Below are positions 1-6,106 of a stretch of 7,788 nt of DNA, piece by piece (position 1 is the first letter of the stretch; each line of letters opens with the position of its first letter). The DNA comes from Clostridiales bacterium (GTDB lineage Bacteria; Bacillota; Clostridia; Lachnospirales; Lachnospiraceae). The translations under genes and the position numbers were made by a program. The stretch covers positions 1 to 7,788 of the forward strand of contig JAHZHG010000120.1 in NCBI GenBank assembly GCA_019420425.1, given 5' to 3'. The notes beneath the pieces were generated by a model. The model had not been told where the DNA came from. It made no database searches and worked only from the letters and a program-made list of their open reading frames with translations.

Positions 1-396
1 GTATCCATCCGTCACTGGGGCAACACTCCGGCAAACTAGCCGCTAACTGCGACTAGGACGCTCAGGAATGCCTTCGCGCCCAAGTCTCCGTAAGCGTCGG
101 ATTTCGCCTCCGCTAAGAACGCCCCTTGAAGGCTCCTCCTGGATGCTGCCCGCCCCTGGCTGCTGTTTTTCTCATGCGGTAGACGCTCTGTCTCTACTGT
201 ACGGTTATTTGTCAACGTGTGAGGCCGAATGCATCCTATTGGAAAACCGGTAAACTTCCTCACACACCCTTCTGCGCGGGGCTGTGCTTCACAGGCGCAG
301 GTACAAATACGTAAGTTTTTCGACTTTTGCCGGAAGATTTTTTCCGGCGAATAGTGGGCCAGCCGGGGCGTCCAGGTATCCATGTGTGTAAAATAC
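1..396 (-). ncRNA. Candidate structured non-coding RNA, 3' end outside window
   Basis: A good minus-strand promoter lies directly upstream and transcription should start near 396. The region is more GC-rich than its flanks and full of compact inverted repeats: 329-335 with 342-348 (perfect 7 bp, 6-base loop); 272-277 plus 282-286 with 290-294 plus 295-300 (11 bp, one 4-base bulge, 3-base loop); 217-224 with 258-265 (8 bp closing a 33-base internal domain); 57-62 with 93-98 (6 bp); 36-43 with 49-56 (one C-A mismatch, 5-base loop). The longest minus-strand frame here (36-383) has no ribosome binding site before its ATG and an unconvincing, Cys/Arg-rich product, so I do not call a protein. Hallmarks of RNase P RNA, tmRNA (no tag reading frame or CCA end) and SRP RNA were looked for and not found. 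A raiA-type or other large bacterial RNA is possible, but I do not recognise the family. Compensatory base changes have not been tested. Confidence 0.5.
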
Positions 397-402
397 TATA
401 AT

Positions 403-431
403 ATTCTACCACGGATTCACTAGCTTAACAA
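403..431 (-). promoter_or_regulatory. Sigma-A-type promoter for the candidate non-coding RNA
   Basis: Read on the minus strand, TTGTTA (426-431) and TAGAAT (403-408) are separated by exactly 17 bases. That is 4 of 6 and 5 of 6 matches to the -35 and -10 consensus. It sits between the gntR terminator and the hairpin-rich region, so it would give the RNA its own transcription unit. Start expected near 396. Confidence 0.6.
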
Positions 432-461
432 TTCAACTTCAGCCATAAGCGAGAAAATGGT

Positions 462-514
462 AAAAATACAGTCTATGCCAATCCCTTTATGCCATCGGTA
501 AGCCCTGCATAGAC
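462..514 (-). terminator. Probable intrinsic terminator of the GntR-family gene
   Basis: On the minus strand, about 30 bases after the gntR stop codon, GTCTATGC (507-514) is repeated inverted and perfectly as GCATAGAC (471-478). It is followed by TGTATTTTT (462-470). The 28-base loop is longer than usual for a terminator and may fold internally. The U-run appears only on the minus-strand side, which fixes the direction. Confidence 0.55.
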
Positions 515-542
515 GGAAAGCTGGAGCGCGGCACATTCTTTT

Positions 543-1214
543 TTACACGTCGAACGACTCGCGCAGGGCATAGGCCTTAGAGTTCAGTGTGTGCTGACGT
601 GTCAGACCGATGGCAGTTACCACATCGTTGTCACGGAGGGCTGCGATGATCTGTTGGTGTTCATGAAGCGTCTGTTTGGCACGGGAGAGGTTGATTTTGT
701 GATATTTACGGATGGCAGCCAGCTGGTACAGATTTTTGTGAAACAGCTGATAAGCCATGTGTTCCTTACAGAGGGAATATTCAGTGGTATGAAATTCGAT
801 ATTCAGGCCCAGGCGCTTTTCCCGCCAGCATTCCTCATCGTCCTGCAGGGCAGCCATTTGTTCATTGATTTCCTCCAGTTTCAGCAGGATTTCCTCGGGA
901 TAGCCTTTGCGCATGCAGAGTTCAACCAGCAGCCCCTCCAGTGCACATTGCAGATCGTTCAGCTCTGCGACAAGGGTGGAGGTAACGGGAAGAACTGTGG
1001 CTCCTTTGTAGGGGTTGGCAACCAGAAGATTTTCCCCGCACAACGTATGGAAGGCTTCGCGCACAGGCATACTGCTGACGCCGTATTTTTCGGAGATTTC
1101 CCGCACGGTAATCCGTGTGCCGGGGTCAATCTGACGGCTGAGGATTTCTTCACGTATCTGATCGGCAATCCGTGAAGCAATGGTTGTTTCGGTGACTTCC
1201 TGCTGAGGTTTCAT
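543..1214 (-). CDS. GntR-family transcriptional regulator, FCD (FadR) subfamily
   Basis: This 223-residue protein has the usual FCD-type GntR length. Residues 9-75 form the winged helix-turn-helix DNA-binding domain, with the recognition region around 37-56 (VREISEKYGVSSMPVREAF). Residues 82-215 match the all-helical FCD effector domain. Its typical metal-site histidines appear as H142 (EFH), H186 (EHQQII) and H208 (QHT). The usual Asp four residues before the first His is Asn138 here. Such proteins usually bind a carboxylic acid effector, often next to a metal ion, and repress a neighbouring sugar-acid operon. The start is supported by AGGAGG (1221-1226 on the complement) six bases before ATG. 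The gene is transcribed divergently from the TRAP/dehydratase operon, and GATCAA-type repeats lie between them, so it is the likely repressor of that operon and perhaps of itself. The family call is firm; the effector is unknown. Confidence 0.93.
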   Translation of the reverse strand: MKPQQEVTETTIASRIADQIREEILSRQIDPGTRITVREISEKYGVSSMPVREAFHTLCGENLLVANPYKGATVLPVTSTLVAELNDLQCALEGLLVELCMRKGYPEEILLKLEEINEQMAALQDDEECWREKRLGLNIEFHTTEYSLCKEHMAYQLFHKNLYQLAAIRKYHKINLSRAKQTLHEHQQIIAALRDNDVVTAIGLTRQHTLNSKAYALRESFDV

Positions 1215-1271
1215 GGTTGACCTCCTGTGTGAAATAATGACTTTACCTTGCTGCGAAGCGTATGCTTGGGG

Positions 1272-1298
1272 GATGCCAAAAGAGAGTGCGCCGGCATC
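1272..1298 (-). repeat. Inverted repeat in the gntR leader
   Basis: GATGCC at 1272-1277 and GGCATC at 1293-1298 form a perfect 6-bp stem around a 15-base loop, within the roughly 100-base untranslated leader of the gntR gene. It could be a weak mRNA hairpin or a protein-binding site. No U-run follows, so it is not a terminator. Confidence 0.3.
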
Positions 1299-1324
1299 AG
1301 AAAAGCAGCGAAATATTTACCATA

Positions 1325-1353
1325 ATAATAAAATAAAATGGAAAAAAAGTCAA
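1325..1353 (-). promoter_or_regulatory. Promoter of the GntR-family gene
   Basis: On the minus strand TTGACT (1348-1353) and TATTAT (1325-1330) are 17 bases apart, 5 of 6 matches each to the sigma-A consensus. Start is expected near 1318, giving a leader of about 100 bases. A TTGATCAA palindrome (1372-1379) lies about 19 bases upstream of the -35 box and could allow autoregulation. Confidence 0.65.
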
Positions 1354-1371
1354 TTTTATAGCGGAACAAAA

Positions 1372-1379
1372 TTGATCAA
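1372..1379. promoter_or_regulatory. Candidate operator, TTGATCAA palindrome
   Basis: This is a perfect 8-bp palindrome just upstream of the gntR promoter. It shares its GATCAA core with three sites in the operon promoter region (1509-1515, 1546-1552, 1562-1568). Binding by the divergent GntR/FCD protein is inferred from position only. Confidence 0.35.
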
Positions 1380-1463
1380 AAATAAAAAGAAAAATAACGG
1401 ATAAAATCAAATTAAGTAAGGCGAAAGATGGGGATAATGCACAAAATATTACGGTTAAATTCG

Positions 1464-1469
1464 TATAAT
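1464..1469 (+). promoter_or_regulatory. Isolated consensus -10 box, possible second operon promoter
   Basis: A perfect TATAAT lies in the plus direction, but there is no recognisable -35 box 16-18 bases upstream and no TG extension. It would give a leader of about 180 bases that runs through the GATCAA sites. It may equally be chance in AT-rich DNA. Confidence 0.2.
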
Positions 1470-1502
1470 TTGCAAAAATGATGAAATTTAAAAGAAATAT
1501 GG

Positions 1503-1531
1503 TTGACCGATCAAAGAAATAGTGATATTCT
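1503..1531 (+). promoter_or_regulatory. Probable promoter of the TRAP/dehydratase operon
   Basis: TTGACC (1503-1508) and TATTCT (1526-1531) are 17 bases apart, and TGA directly before the -10 makes it an extended -10 element. Start would be near 1538, giving a leader of about 115 bases. An alternative pair is TTGAAC (1531-1536) with TATTAA (1553-1558), 16 bases apart. The spacer holds a GATCAAAG site, so a bound repressor would block polymerase. No other gene lies in the 439-base gap 1215-1653, whose remaining DNA is AT-rich and featureless to me. Confidence 0.5.
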
Positions 1532-1568
1532 TGAACCATAAATTAGATCAAATATTAAAACTTTGATC
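1509..1568. promoter_or_regulatory. Candidate operator cluster, three GATCAAA sites
   Basis: GATCAAAG (1509-1516) has an exact inverted partner CTTTGATC (1561-1568), and another GATCAAA lies between them at 1546-1552. Site centres are 37 and 19 bases apart. They cover the -10/-35 spacer and the expected transcription start, as repressor sites do. The first also forms TTGA-4-TCAA (1503-1514). The likely ligand is the divergent GntR/FCD regulator, which is an inference. Confidence 0.4.
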
Positions 1569-1653
1569 ACAACGTGGAGGAAATCAGGACTCCCGGCAGC
1601 AACTGTTTATTTATTTACTTTTATGGCCGGAAAGGCAAAACAGGAGGAAAAGG

Positions 1654-2652
1654 ATGAAGAAGAAAATTGCAATGTTGTTGGCAATGGTAATGACACTTAG
1701 TTTGGGAGGAATGACTGCATCAGCAGCAGAACCTTTGATGGACGAGCCGATGACCTTTAAAGTGTGCTTTGCAGAGACAGAGGATTCCATTTTCGGAAGT
1801 GTAATGATTAAGGCATTTGAGAAAATCTCTGAGGAAACGAACAACGAGTTGAAATTTGAAATCTACGCAAATAACCAGCTGGGTTCGATCACCGATATGG
1901 CCGAGCAGATGAAAGCAGGAGCTCCGCTGATCTGCTCTCTGGGATTTGACAATCTGGGCGATATGGTGCCGGATTTCGCACCGGCTTCTTTCCCTTATAT
2001 TTATAAGGATCTGTATGAGGTACAGAAGCTGGGGAAATCGGATTGGATGGCAGATAAAGAAGCAAAGCTCCGGGATCAGGATGTGGTTCCGCTGTGCTAC
2101 GGCGCTCAGGGCTACCGCCATTTCATCGGAACCTTTGAAATCAACAGCGCAGCTGACATGAACGGGCACATTGTCCGCATGGGACCATCATCCGCCGCAC
2201 AGGGCTTTATCACGGTAATGGGTGGTTCACCGACAACCAGCACTTGGGCAGATAACTATTCTTTGATCCAGACCGGTGTAATCGAGGCATGTGAAGCTCC
2301 GCTCAGCCTGCTGCTCAGTTCCTCACTGAATGAGGTGTGCGACTATCTGAGCCTGTCCGGACATTTTGTAAATCCGCTGGCGCTGTGCATCAATCCGATG
2401 TTCTGGGATCAGATTCCGGAAGAATACCAGGAAATGGTAAAGACTGTTCTCGATGAGGCATGCACCGAGATGGAAGATACGGCGATGGCAAATGAAGAGG
2501 ACTACATTCAGCAGTTTAAGGATGCGGGTGTAACTGTGACAGAACCGGACAAAGCATCCTTTGAAGCCTATGTACCGGCATTGTTTGAGGAGCTGGATCT
2601 GGATCCGGCTATCTATGACGATATCCGTGCAGCAATCGATGCGGCTGAATAA
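1654..2652 (+). CDS. dctP: TRAP transporter solute-binding protein, DctP family
   Basis: This is the extracytoplasmic substrate-binding subunit of a tripartite ATP-independent periplasmic (TRAP) transporter, which takes up carboxylates, including sugar acids, using an ion gradient. The 332-residue length is typical. Residues 1-25 are a signal peptide: KKK, a hydrophobic core, then an ASAA cleavage region. Family features follow: NQLGS near 74-78 with a following GA motif, and the Arg that normally salt-bridges the ligand carboxylate at R175 (GHIVRMGPS). QTGVIEACE (206-214), a Trp at 251 and the acidic helical C-terminus also fit. AGGAGG (1642-1647) is six bases before ATG. Oddity: there is no lipobox cysteine, although a Gram-positive binding protein is normally anchored by a lipid. 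It is the first gene of the operon and is followed by a strong hairpin. The family is firm; the ligand is probably a hexonate or hexuronate from its neighbours. Confidence 0.93.
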   Translation: MKKKIAMLLAMVMTLSLGGMTASAAEPLMDEPMTFKVCFAETEDSIFGSVMIKAFEKISEETNNELKFEIYANNQLGSITDMAEQMKAGAPLICSLGFDNLGDMVPDFAPASFPYIYKDLYEVQKLGKSDWMADKEAKLRDQDVVPLCYGAQGYRHFIGTFEINSAADMNGHIVRMGPSSAAQGFITVMGGSPTTSTWADNYSLIQTGVIEACEAPLSLLLSSSLNEVCDYLSLSGHFVNPLALCINPMFWDQIPEEYQEMVKTVLDEACTEMEDTAMANEEDYIQQFKDAGVTVTEPDKASFEAYVPALFEELDLDPAIYDDIRAAIDAAE

Positions 2653-2680
2653 TAAAAAAACAAGTGTATAAGCTATGTTC

Positions 2681-2713
2681 AATGTTGTCACAGGGTTTCC
2701 CTGTGGCAACATT
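2681..2713 (+). other. Strong intercistronic hairpin between dctP and dctQ
   Basis: Bases 2681-2695 pair with 2699-2713 as 15 continuous pairs (one G-T) around a TTT loop. No U-run follows on the plus strand; the next bases are TGTAAAGGAGG. It therefore resembles an mRNA-stabilising or attenuating hairpin rather than a full terminator. It would protect the 3' end of dctP mRNA, giving more binding protein than membrane subunits. It ends only three bases before the dctQ ribosome binding site. Confidence 0.75.
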
Positions 2714-2716
2714 TGT

Positions 2717-2724
2717 AAAGGAGG
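2717..2724 (+). promoter_or_regulatory. Ribosome binding site fixing the TTG start of dctQ
   Basis: AAAGGAGG lies seven bases before TTG at 2732. The only upstream in-frame ATG (2675) has no ribosome binding site and would place the intercistronic hairpin inside the coding region, so TTG is preferred. Confidence 0.75.
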
Positions 2725-2731
2725 AAGATAC

Positions 2732-3250
2732 TTGAAGAAAAATCGGACAACTTCTGCAATAAAGTGGATTGCTGTACGCTTCCCGGAACTGATAGCAGCG
2801 GTATCTCTGACTGTTGCGATTACGATTACTGTGGTCAATGCGTTTACCCGATACCTGTTAAAGTATACGTTTGCCGGTTCGGACGAAATTGTCTGCATCG
2901 CGTTTGCGTGGATGGTGTTTCCGGGTGCAGCGGCAGCATTCCGCAGAAAGATGCATTACGGGATTGACCTTCTGGTAAATGCGCTGCCCGTAAAGCTGCA
3001 GACAGGAATAAATCTGCTGGTTAAAATTGCAATTACGGTGATTCTTGCGTGCGTTACCTGGCTGAGTATTCTTTTGGTGGGGAATGTGGGGAGCAAAATT
3101 ATGACAGCAACCAGGATTTCTTACCGCGTACTGGACAGCTCGCTCATCGTGGGTTTTGGACTGATGACGATTTATTCCACTATATTTCTGGTACAGGAAT
3201 TAAAGGAATTTCCGGCTAAAATGAAGGAAAAGAGAGGTGAGGCCAAATGA
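2732..3250 (+). CDS. dctQ: TRAP transporter small membrane subunit, DctQ family
   Basis: This is the small four-helix membrane subunit that partners the large permease and docks the binding protein. Starting at TTG 2732 it has 172 residues, the usual DctQ size. Hydrophobic segments are near residues 18-36, 53-70, 94-116 and 134-153. The family signature between helices 1 and 2 is present: N36, R40-Y41 (NAFTRY), then SDE at 50-52 and a Trp at 60. After helix 2 comes a basic loop RRKMHYGID (71-79), equivalent to the usual R-x-x-H-I-x-V-D. The tail is charged and cytoplasmic. The stop overlaps the dctM start by four bases (ATGA), implying translational coupling. A longer reading from ATG 2675 would add 19 poorly conserved-looking residues encoded by the hairpin and is rejected. 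Confidence 0.9.
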   Translation: MKKNRTTSAIKWIAVRFPELIAAVSLTVAITITVVNAFTRYLLKYTFAGSDEIVCIAFAWMVFPGAAAAFRRKMHYGIDLLVNALPVKLQTGINLLVKIAITVILACVTWLSILLVGNVGSKIMTATRISYRVLDSSLIVGFGLMTIYSTIFLVQELKEFPAKMKEKRGEAK

Positions 3251-4548
3251 ATATGAACATTATCATACCGGTAACGTGCATTGTGGTGCTGGCGCTGCTG
3301 AACTGCCCGCTCTGGCTGGCGATTCTGGGCGGTGTGCTTCCGTACTTTCTCTTTCTGGAGCCGATGCTCCCAATTCAGGTTGCGGTTCAACGCGTGGTAG
3401 CGGTGACGGAGTCCTCCTCTTATCTGGCGATACCCTTCTTTGTCACTGCGGGAGCAATCATGAATTACTCCGGGATATCTAAACGGCTGCTGGATTTTGC
3501 AGACGGCCTAGTGGGACACCTGACCGGAGGGCTGGGACATGTGAATGTGCTGTTATCTGTGCTGATGGGCGGCATTTCCGGTTCAGCGGCGGCAGATGCA
3601 GCCATGGAGTGCAAAATCCTGGTTCCTGAGATGGAAAAACGCGGATATGACAAAGAGTTTAGTGCCGCGGTAACCGTGGCTTCCTCTTTGATTACACCGA
3701 TCATTCCGCCGGGAATGGGCCTCATCGTATTCGCCTTTGCAACGCAGATTTCGGTTGGACGGATGTTTGCAGCCGGATATGTGCCCGGAATTTTATGCAT
3801 GATCCTGATGATGATCTATGTATATTTCGTTTCTAAAAAACGCGGATATAAAGGATCAAGAACCAAAATGGCCAGCTTAAGAGAGCTGGGGCATCTGGCG
3901 CTGGAGGCGGCCTGGGCGTTGGCGATTCCCTTTGGAATCCTGCTGGGGCTCCGCGGCGGCGCATTTACTGCCACAGAGGCAGGCGCGATCTGTGCATTTT
4001 ATTCTCTCTTTGTCGGCATATTTGTCTATAAGGAGATTAAGCCGCAGCATATCTGGCCGATTATCAAGGAATCGGTACTGGGGACAGCTACTGTGATGAT
4101 TTTGATCTGTACGGCGGGTGCGCTTTCTTACTTCCTGACGTATGAGCGGGTGCCGCAGGCGCTGGCCAGTGGAATACTCAGCATGAATCTGAACCGCTAT
4201 ACGTTCCTTTTGCTGGTAAATGTGCTCCTTCTGATTATCGGTATGTTCATGGAAGGCGGTGCTCCCCAGGTTATCCTTGGGCCGCTGCTGATGCCGATTG
4301 CCATATCGCTGGGCATCGATCCGATTCAGTTTGGTATCATGTTTGTATTTAATCTGGGCATCGGAAATATGTCGCCGCCCTTTGGTATTGTACTGTATCA
4401 GGTTTCCGGCCTGACCGGGGTAAAGCTGACAAAGCTGGCCAAGGCATGTATGCCGTTTATCCTGATTATGATTCTCGTATTGATGATCATCACATTTATT
4501 CCGGATGTGGTATTATTCGTCCCGAATCTGTTGTACGGGGCAGGCTGA
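3247..4548 (+). CDS. dctM: TRAP transporter large permease, DctM family
   Basis: This is the ion-coupled transport subunit of the TRAP system in the cytoplasmic membrane. At 433 residues it has the standard length and is hydrophobic throughout, with a dozen or so membrane or re-entrant segments. Family hallmarks are GGISGSAAADAA (108-119), the SSLITPIIPPG stretch (146-156, normally SSxITPIIPPS), a GMFMEGGAP loop (332-340) and NLGIGNMSPPFG (369-380) in the second half, reflecting the internal repeat of the transport domain. ATG overlaps the dctQ stop by four bases; GAGAGG and TGAGG sequences lie upstream. A second ATG two codons on (MNMN) is an equally possible start. The substrate is not readable from this subunit. 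Confidence 0.95.
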   Translation: MNMNIIIPVTCIVVLALLNCPLWLAILGGVLPYFLFLEPMLPIQVAVQRVVAVTESSSYLAIPFFVTAGAIMNYSGISKRLLDFADGLVGHLTGGLGHVNVLLSVLMGGISGSAAADAAMECKILVPEMEKRGYDKEFSAAVTVASSLITPIIPPGMGLIVFAFATQISVGRMFAAGYVPGILCMILMMIYVYFVSKKRGYKGSRTKMASLRELGHLALEAAWALAIPFGILLGLRGGAFTATEAGAICAFYSLFVGIFVYKEIKPQHIWPIIKESVLGTATVMILICTAGALSYFLTYERVPQALASGILSMNLNRYTFLLLVNVLLLIIGMFMEGGAPQVILGPLLMPIAISLGIDPIQFGIMFVFNLGIGNMSPPFGIVLYQVSGLTGVKLTKLAKACMPFILIMILVLMIITFIPDVVLFVPNLLYGAG

Positions 4549-4553
4549 TAAGG

Positions 4554-4561
4554 AAAAGGAG
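4554..4561 (+). promoter_or_regulatory. Ribosome binding site fixing the SDR gene start
   Basis: AAAAGGAG is eight bases before ATG at 4570. The upstream in-frame GTG at 4561 overlaps this site and would be left with none of its own, so ATG 4570 is preferred. Confidence 0.7.
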
Positions 4562-4569
4562 TGGGTGAA

Positions 4570-5373
4570 ATGAAGAAAATGGTTCTGGTTACCGGGGCTA
4601 CTCAGGGTACCGGTTATGCAGTAGCAAAAAAATTTGGTTCGGAGGGCTGCGATGTGTGCATCACCAGCCGCGACGCTGATCGGGCCGCTGAGGCCGCTGC
4701 GATGCTGAAGGAGGAGTGCGGCGGAACGATAGAGACCTTTGGGTACGGCCTGGAGGTGTTGAACGAGGAGCAAATGAAAGCGATGTTTGACGATCTGGAG
4801 GCAAAGGGCCATCTGGTATCTGCACTGGTGCTGGTGGCTGCGAATATGGGAATCAACATGCCGAATTTTCTGGAGGTGGACTTTAACGACTGGATCCGGG
4901 TGATCGATACGAACATCGGCTGGAACTTCATGTTCTGCCGTCAGGCCACACGCCACATGCTGAAGCAGGGAGGAGGATCCATTGTAGTGGTGGGCTCTGT
5001 GAATGGAATCCGAACCACAAAAAACAGGAGTGCATACTGCACGTCAAAATCCGGCCTTCACGGACTGGCCCGCAATCTGGCAGTGGAGCTTGGCCCGGTG
5101 AATATCCGGGTAAACACCATTGTGGCCGGCGGAATCAAGACTGCCCGGTACTGGGCACGCCCGGAAATCCATGATTCCGTGCACAACAAAAACCCGATGG
5201 GAGACATCGCAGAGTTTGAGGATATTGCGAATGCGGCATGGTTCCTGGCGGATTCCGAACAGGCGCGGATCATTACCGGAGCAGAGCTGGCGGTGGATGG
5301 AGGAAGTCTGGCCCAGTTTGTATATGAAGAAGAGGGAATCAGGCTCGCCGACGGTGCGGTCATCGCAGACTGA
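4570..5373 (+). CDS. SDR-family NAD(P)-dependent oxidoreductase
   Basis: This is a 267-residue classical short-chain dehydrogenase/reductase, cytoplasmic. Seen in sequence: the cofactor-binding glycine motif TGATQGTG (8-15); Arg34 after the second strand (TSRD), which hints at NADP rather than NAD; N115, S143, Y156 and K160 as the catalytic tetrad (GSVNG, then YCTSK); and VDGG near the C-terminus. Two usual motifs are altered: the NNAG motif reads VAANMG (89-94), and the PG that follows N-x-I/V reads AGG (186-188). The protein sits between a carboxylate transporter and a probable lactonase plus dehydratases. It most likely oxidises or reduces a hydroxyl or aldehyde of the imported sugar acid, for example a uronate or aldonate dehydrogenase step. 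Superfamily alone cannot give the substrate, and automated names such as 3-oxoacyl-ACP reductase should not be trusted. The gap to dctM is 21 bases. Confidence 0.9.
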   Translation: MKKMVLVTGATQGTGYAVAKKFGSEGCDVCITSRDADRAAEAAAMLKEECGGTIETFGYGLEVLNEEQMKAMFDDLEAKGHLVSALVLVAANMGINMPNFLEVDFNDWIRVIDTNIGWNFMFCRQATRHMLKQGGGSIVVVGSVNGIRTTKNRSAYCTSKSGLHGLARNLAVELGPVNIRVNTIVAGGIKTARYWARPEIHDSVHNKNPMGDIAEFEDIANAAWFLADSEQARIITGAELAVDGGSLAQFVYEEEGIRLADGAVIAD

Positions 5374-5384
5374 GGAGGGGACAG

Positions 5385-6092
5385 ATGAAGGGAAGATGGC
5401 TTGGCCAGGCAGGATATCTTTTTACGGCTCAAAACGGGATGACGGTGATGGTTGATCCGTATTTGTCCGATACACTGGAGGAGAAAAACGGAGAAGCGTA
5501 CAAAAGGCAGGTACCTGTGAGTCCGGCGTATGAAGCCGTTGTACCCGATGTGCTTTTGCTGACGCATGCCCATGAGGATCACATGGACTTTGGCACGCTG
5601 GACCGCATACTAACCCGGCGGCGGATTACTGTGGCAGGGCCGCGGAGCGTCTGGTCAGCCCTGCGCAGCCGTTATACGATGGGACACGAGTATATCCTGG
5701 TTCAGCCGGGGACCGAGGTCACCCTGGAGGACATACGCATTCGAACGATACCGGCGTTCCACAGTGATGAATACGCGGTGGGGTATCTGCTGGAGGCAGA
5801 CGGAAAGCGGATCTGCCACACGGGGGATACACTCTATAACTGCGGACTGACAGAATACGTAAGGTGTTCTCTGGATGCACTGCTCCTGCCGGTCAACGGC
5901 AAAGGAAACAACATGAATGCAGCGGATGCCGCAAGGCTGTTTCGTAAGTGGAAGCCTGAGCGGGTATATCCGATGCACTGGGATATGTTTGCCGAATTTG
6001 GCTGCGATCCGAAACTGTTTCTGGAGCAGTGTACAGAAGAGGAGCGGCAGACCGTGGTGATTCCCGGATATGATGAGGACTTTTTGGTTTAA
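5385..6092 (+). CDS. Metallo-beta-lactamase-fold hydrolase, UlaG-like (probable lactonase)
   Basis: This 235-residue cytoplasmic enzyme has the metallo-beta-lactamase fold. The N-terminus WLGQAGYLF and VDPYLSD (23-29) resemble UlaG (L-ascorbate-6-phosphate lactonase) and its relatives. Metal-binding residues are the H61-x-H63-x-D65-H66 signature (THAHEDHMD), H126 (AFHSD), D148 (HTGDTLY) and H198 (MHWD), so all expected ligands for a two-metal centre are present. It is much shorter than UlaG itself (about 350 residues), so the UlaG activity should not be assumed. There is also no phosphotransferase or kinase here to make a phosphorylated substrate. Between a dehydrogenase and two sugar-acid dehydratases, hydrolysis of a sugar lactone is the natural guess. 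GAGGAGGGG lies just before ATG, and the gap to the SDR gene is 11 bases. Fold firm, reaction inferred. Confidence 0.87.
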   Translation: MKGRWLGQAGYLFTAQNGMTVMVDPYLSDTLEEKNGEAYKRQVPVSPAYEAVVPDVLLLTHAHEDHMDFGTLDRILTRRRITVAGPRSVWSALRSRYTMGHEYILVQPGTEVTLEDIRIRTIPAFHSDEYAVGYLLEADGKRICHTGDTLYNCGLTEYVRCSLDALLLPVNGKGNNMNAADAARLFRKWKPERVYPMHWDMFAEFGCDPKLFLEQCTEEERQTVVIPGYDEDFLV

Positions 6093-6100
6093 GGAAGGAG
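6093..6100 (+). promoter_or_regulatory. Ribosome binding site for a TTG start
   Basis: GGAAGGAG lies six bases before TTG at 6107. The residues that follow (MKITKI) match the usual start of this enzyme family and the neighbouring paralogue (MKITEL), which supports TTG as the true start. Confidence 0.75.
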
Positions 6101-6106
6101 AGCATT

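Noticed and set aside
241..300. RNase P-like string GGTAAACTTCC on the plus strand
   Set aside because: The neighbouring conserved RNase P segments are missing, and the only good promoter runs in the opposite direction.
36..383. Minus-strand open frame of 115 codons across the left region
   Set aside because: No ribosome binding site before the ATG, unusual Cys/Arg-rich composition, and it coincides with strong RNA hairpins behind a promoter.
1..383. Direct repeat GTATCCAT at 1-8 and 376-383, possible target duplication or attachment site
   Set aside because: Only eight bases match, no transposase, integrase or terminal inverted repeat is present, and one copy lies at the window edge. Chance is likely.
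591..1175. Long plus-strand open frame opposite the GntR-family gene
   Set aside because: It is antisense to a clearly conserved regulator and its translation resembles no protein I know; treated as a shadow frame.
1593..1630. CCGGC/GCCGG inverted repeat in the operon leader as a riboswitch or attenuator
   Set aside because: The stem is only five pairs around a 28-base AT-rich loop, with no U-run or recognisable riboswitch core.
2675..2731. Longer dctQ from ATG 2675
   Set aside because: The extra 19 codons would be encoded by the hairpin, and there is no ribosome binding site before that ATG; TTG 2732 has an ideal one.
2323..2898. Minus-strand open frame opposite the dctP end and dctQ start
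   Set aside because: It spans the intercistronic hairpin, has no good ribosome binding site, and lies opposite two genes with clear family signatures.
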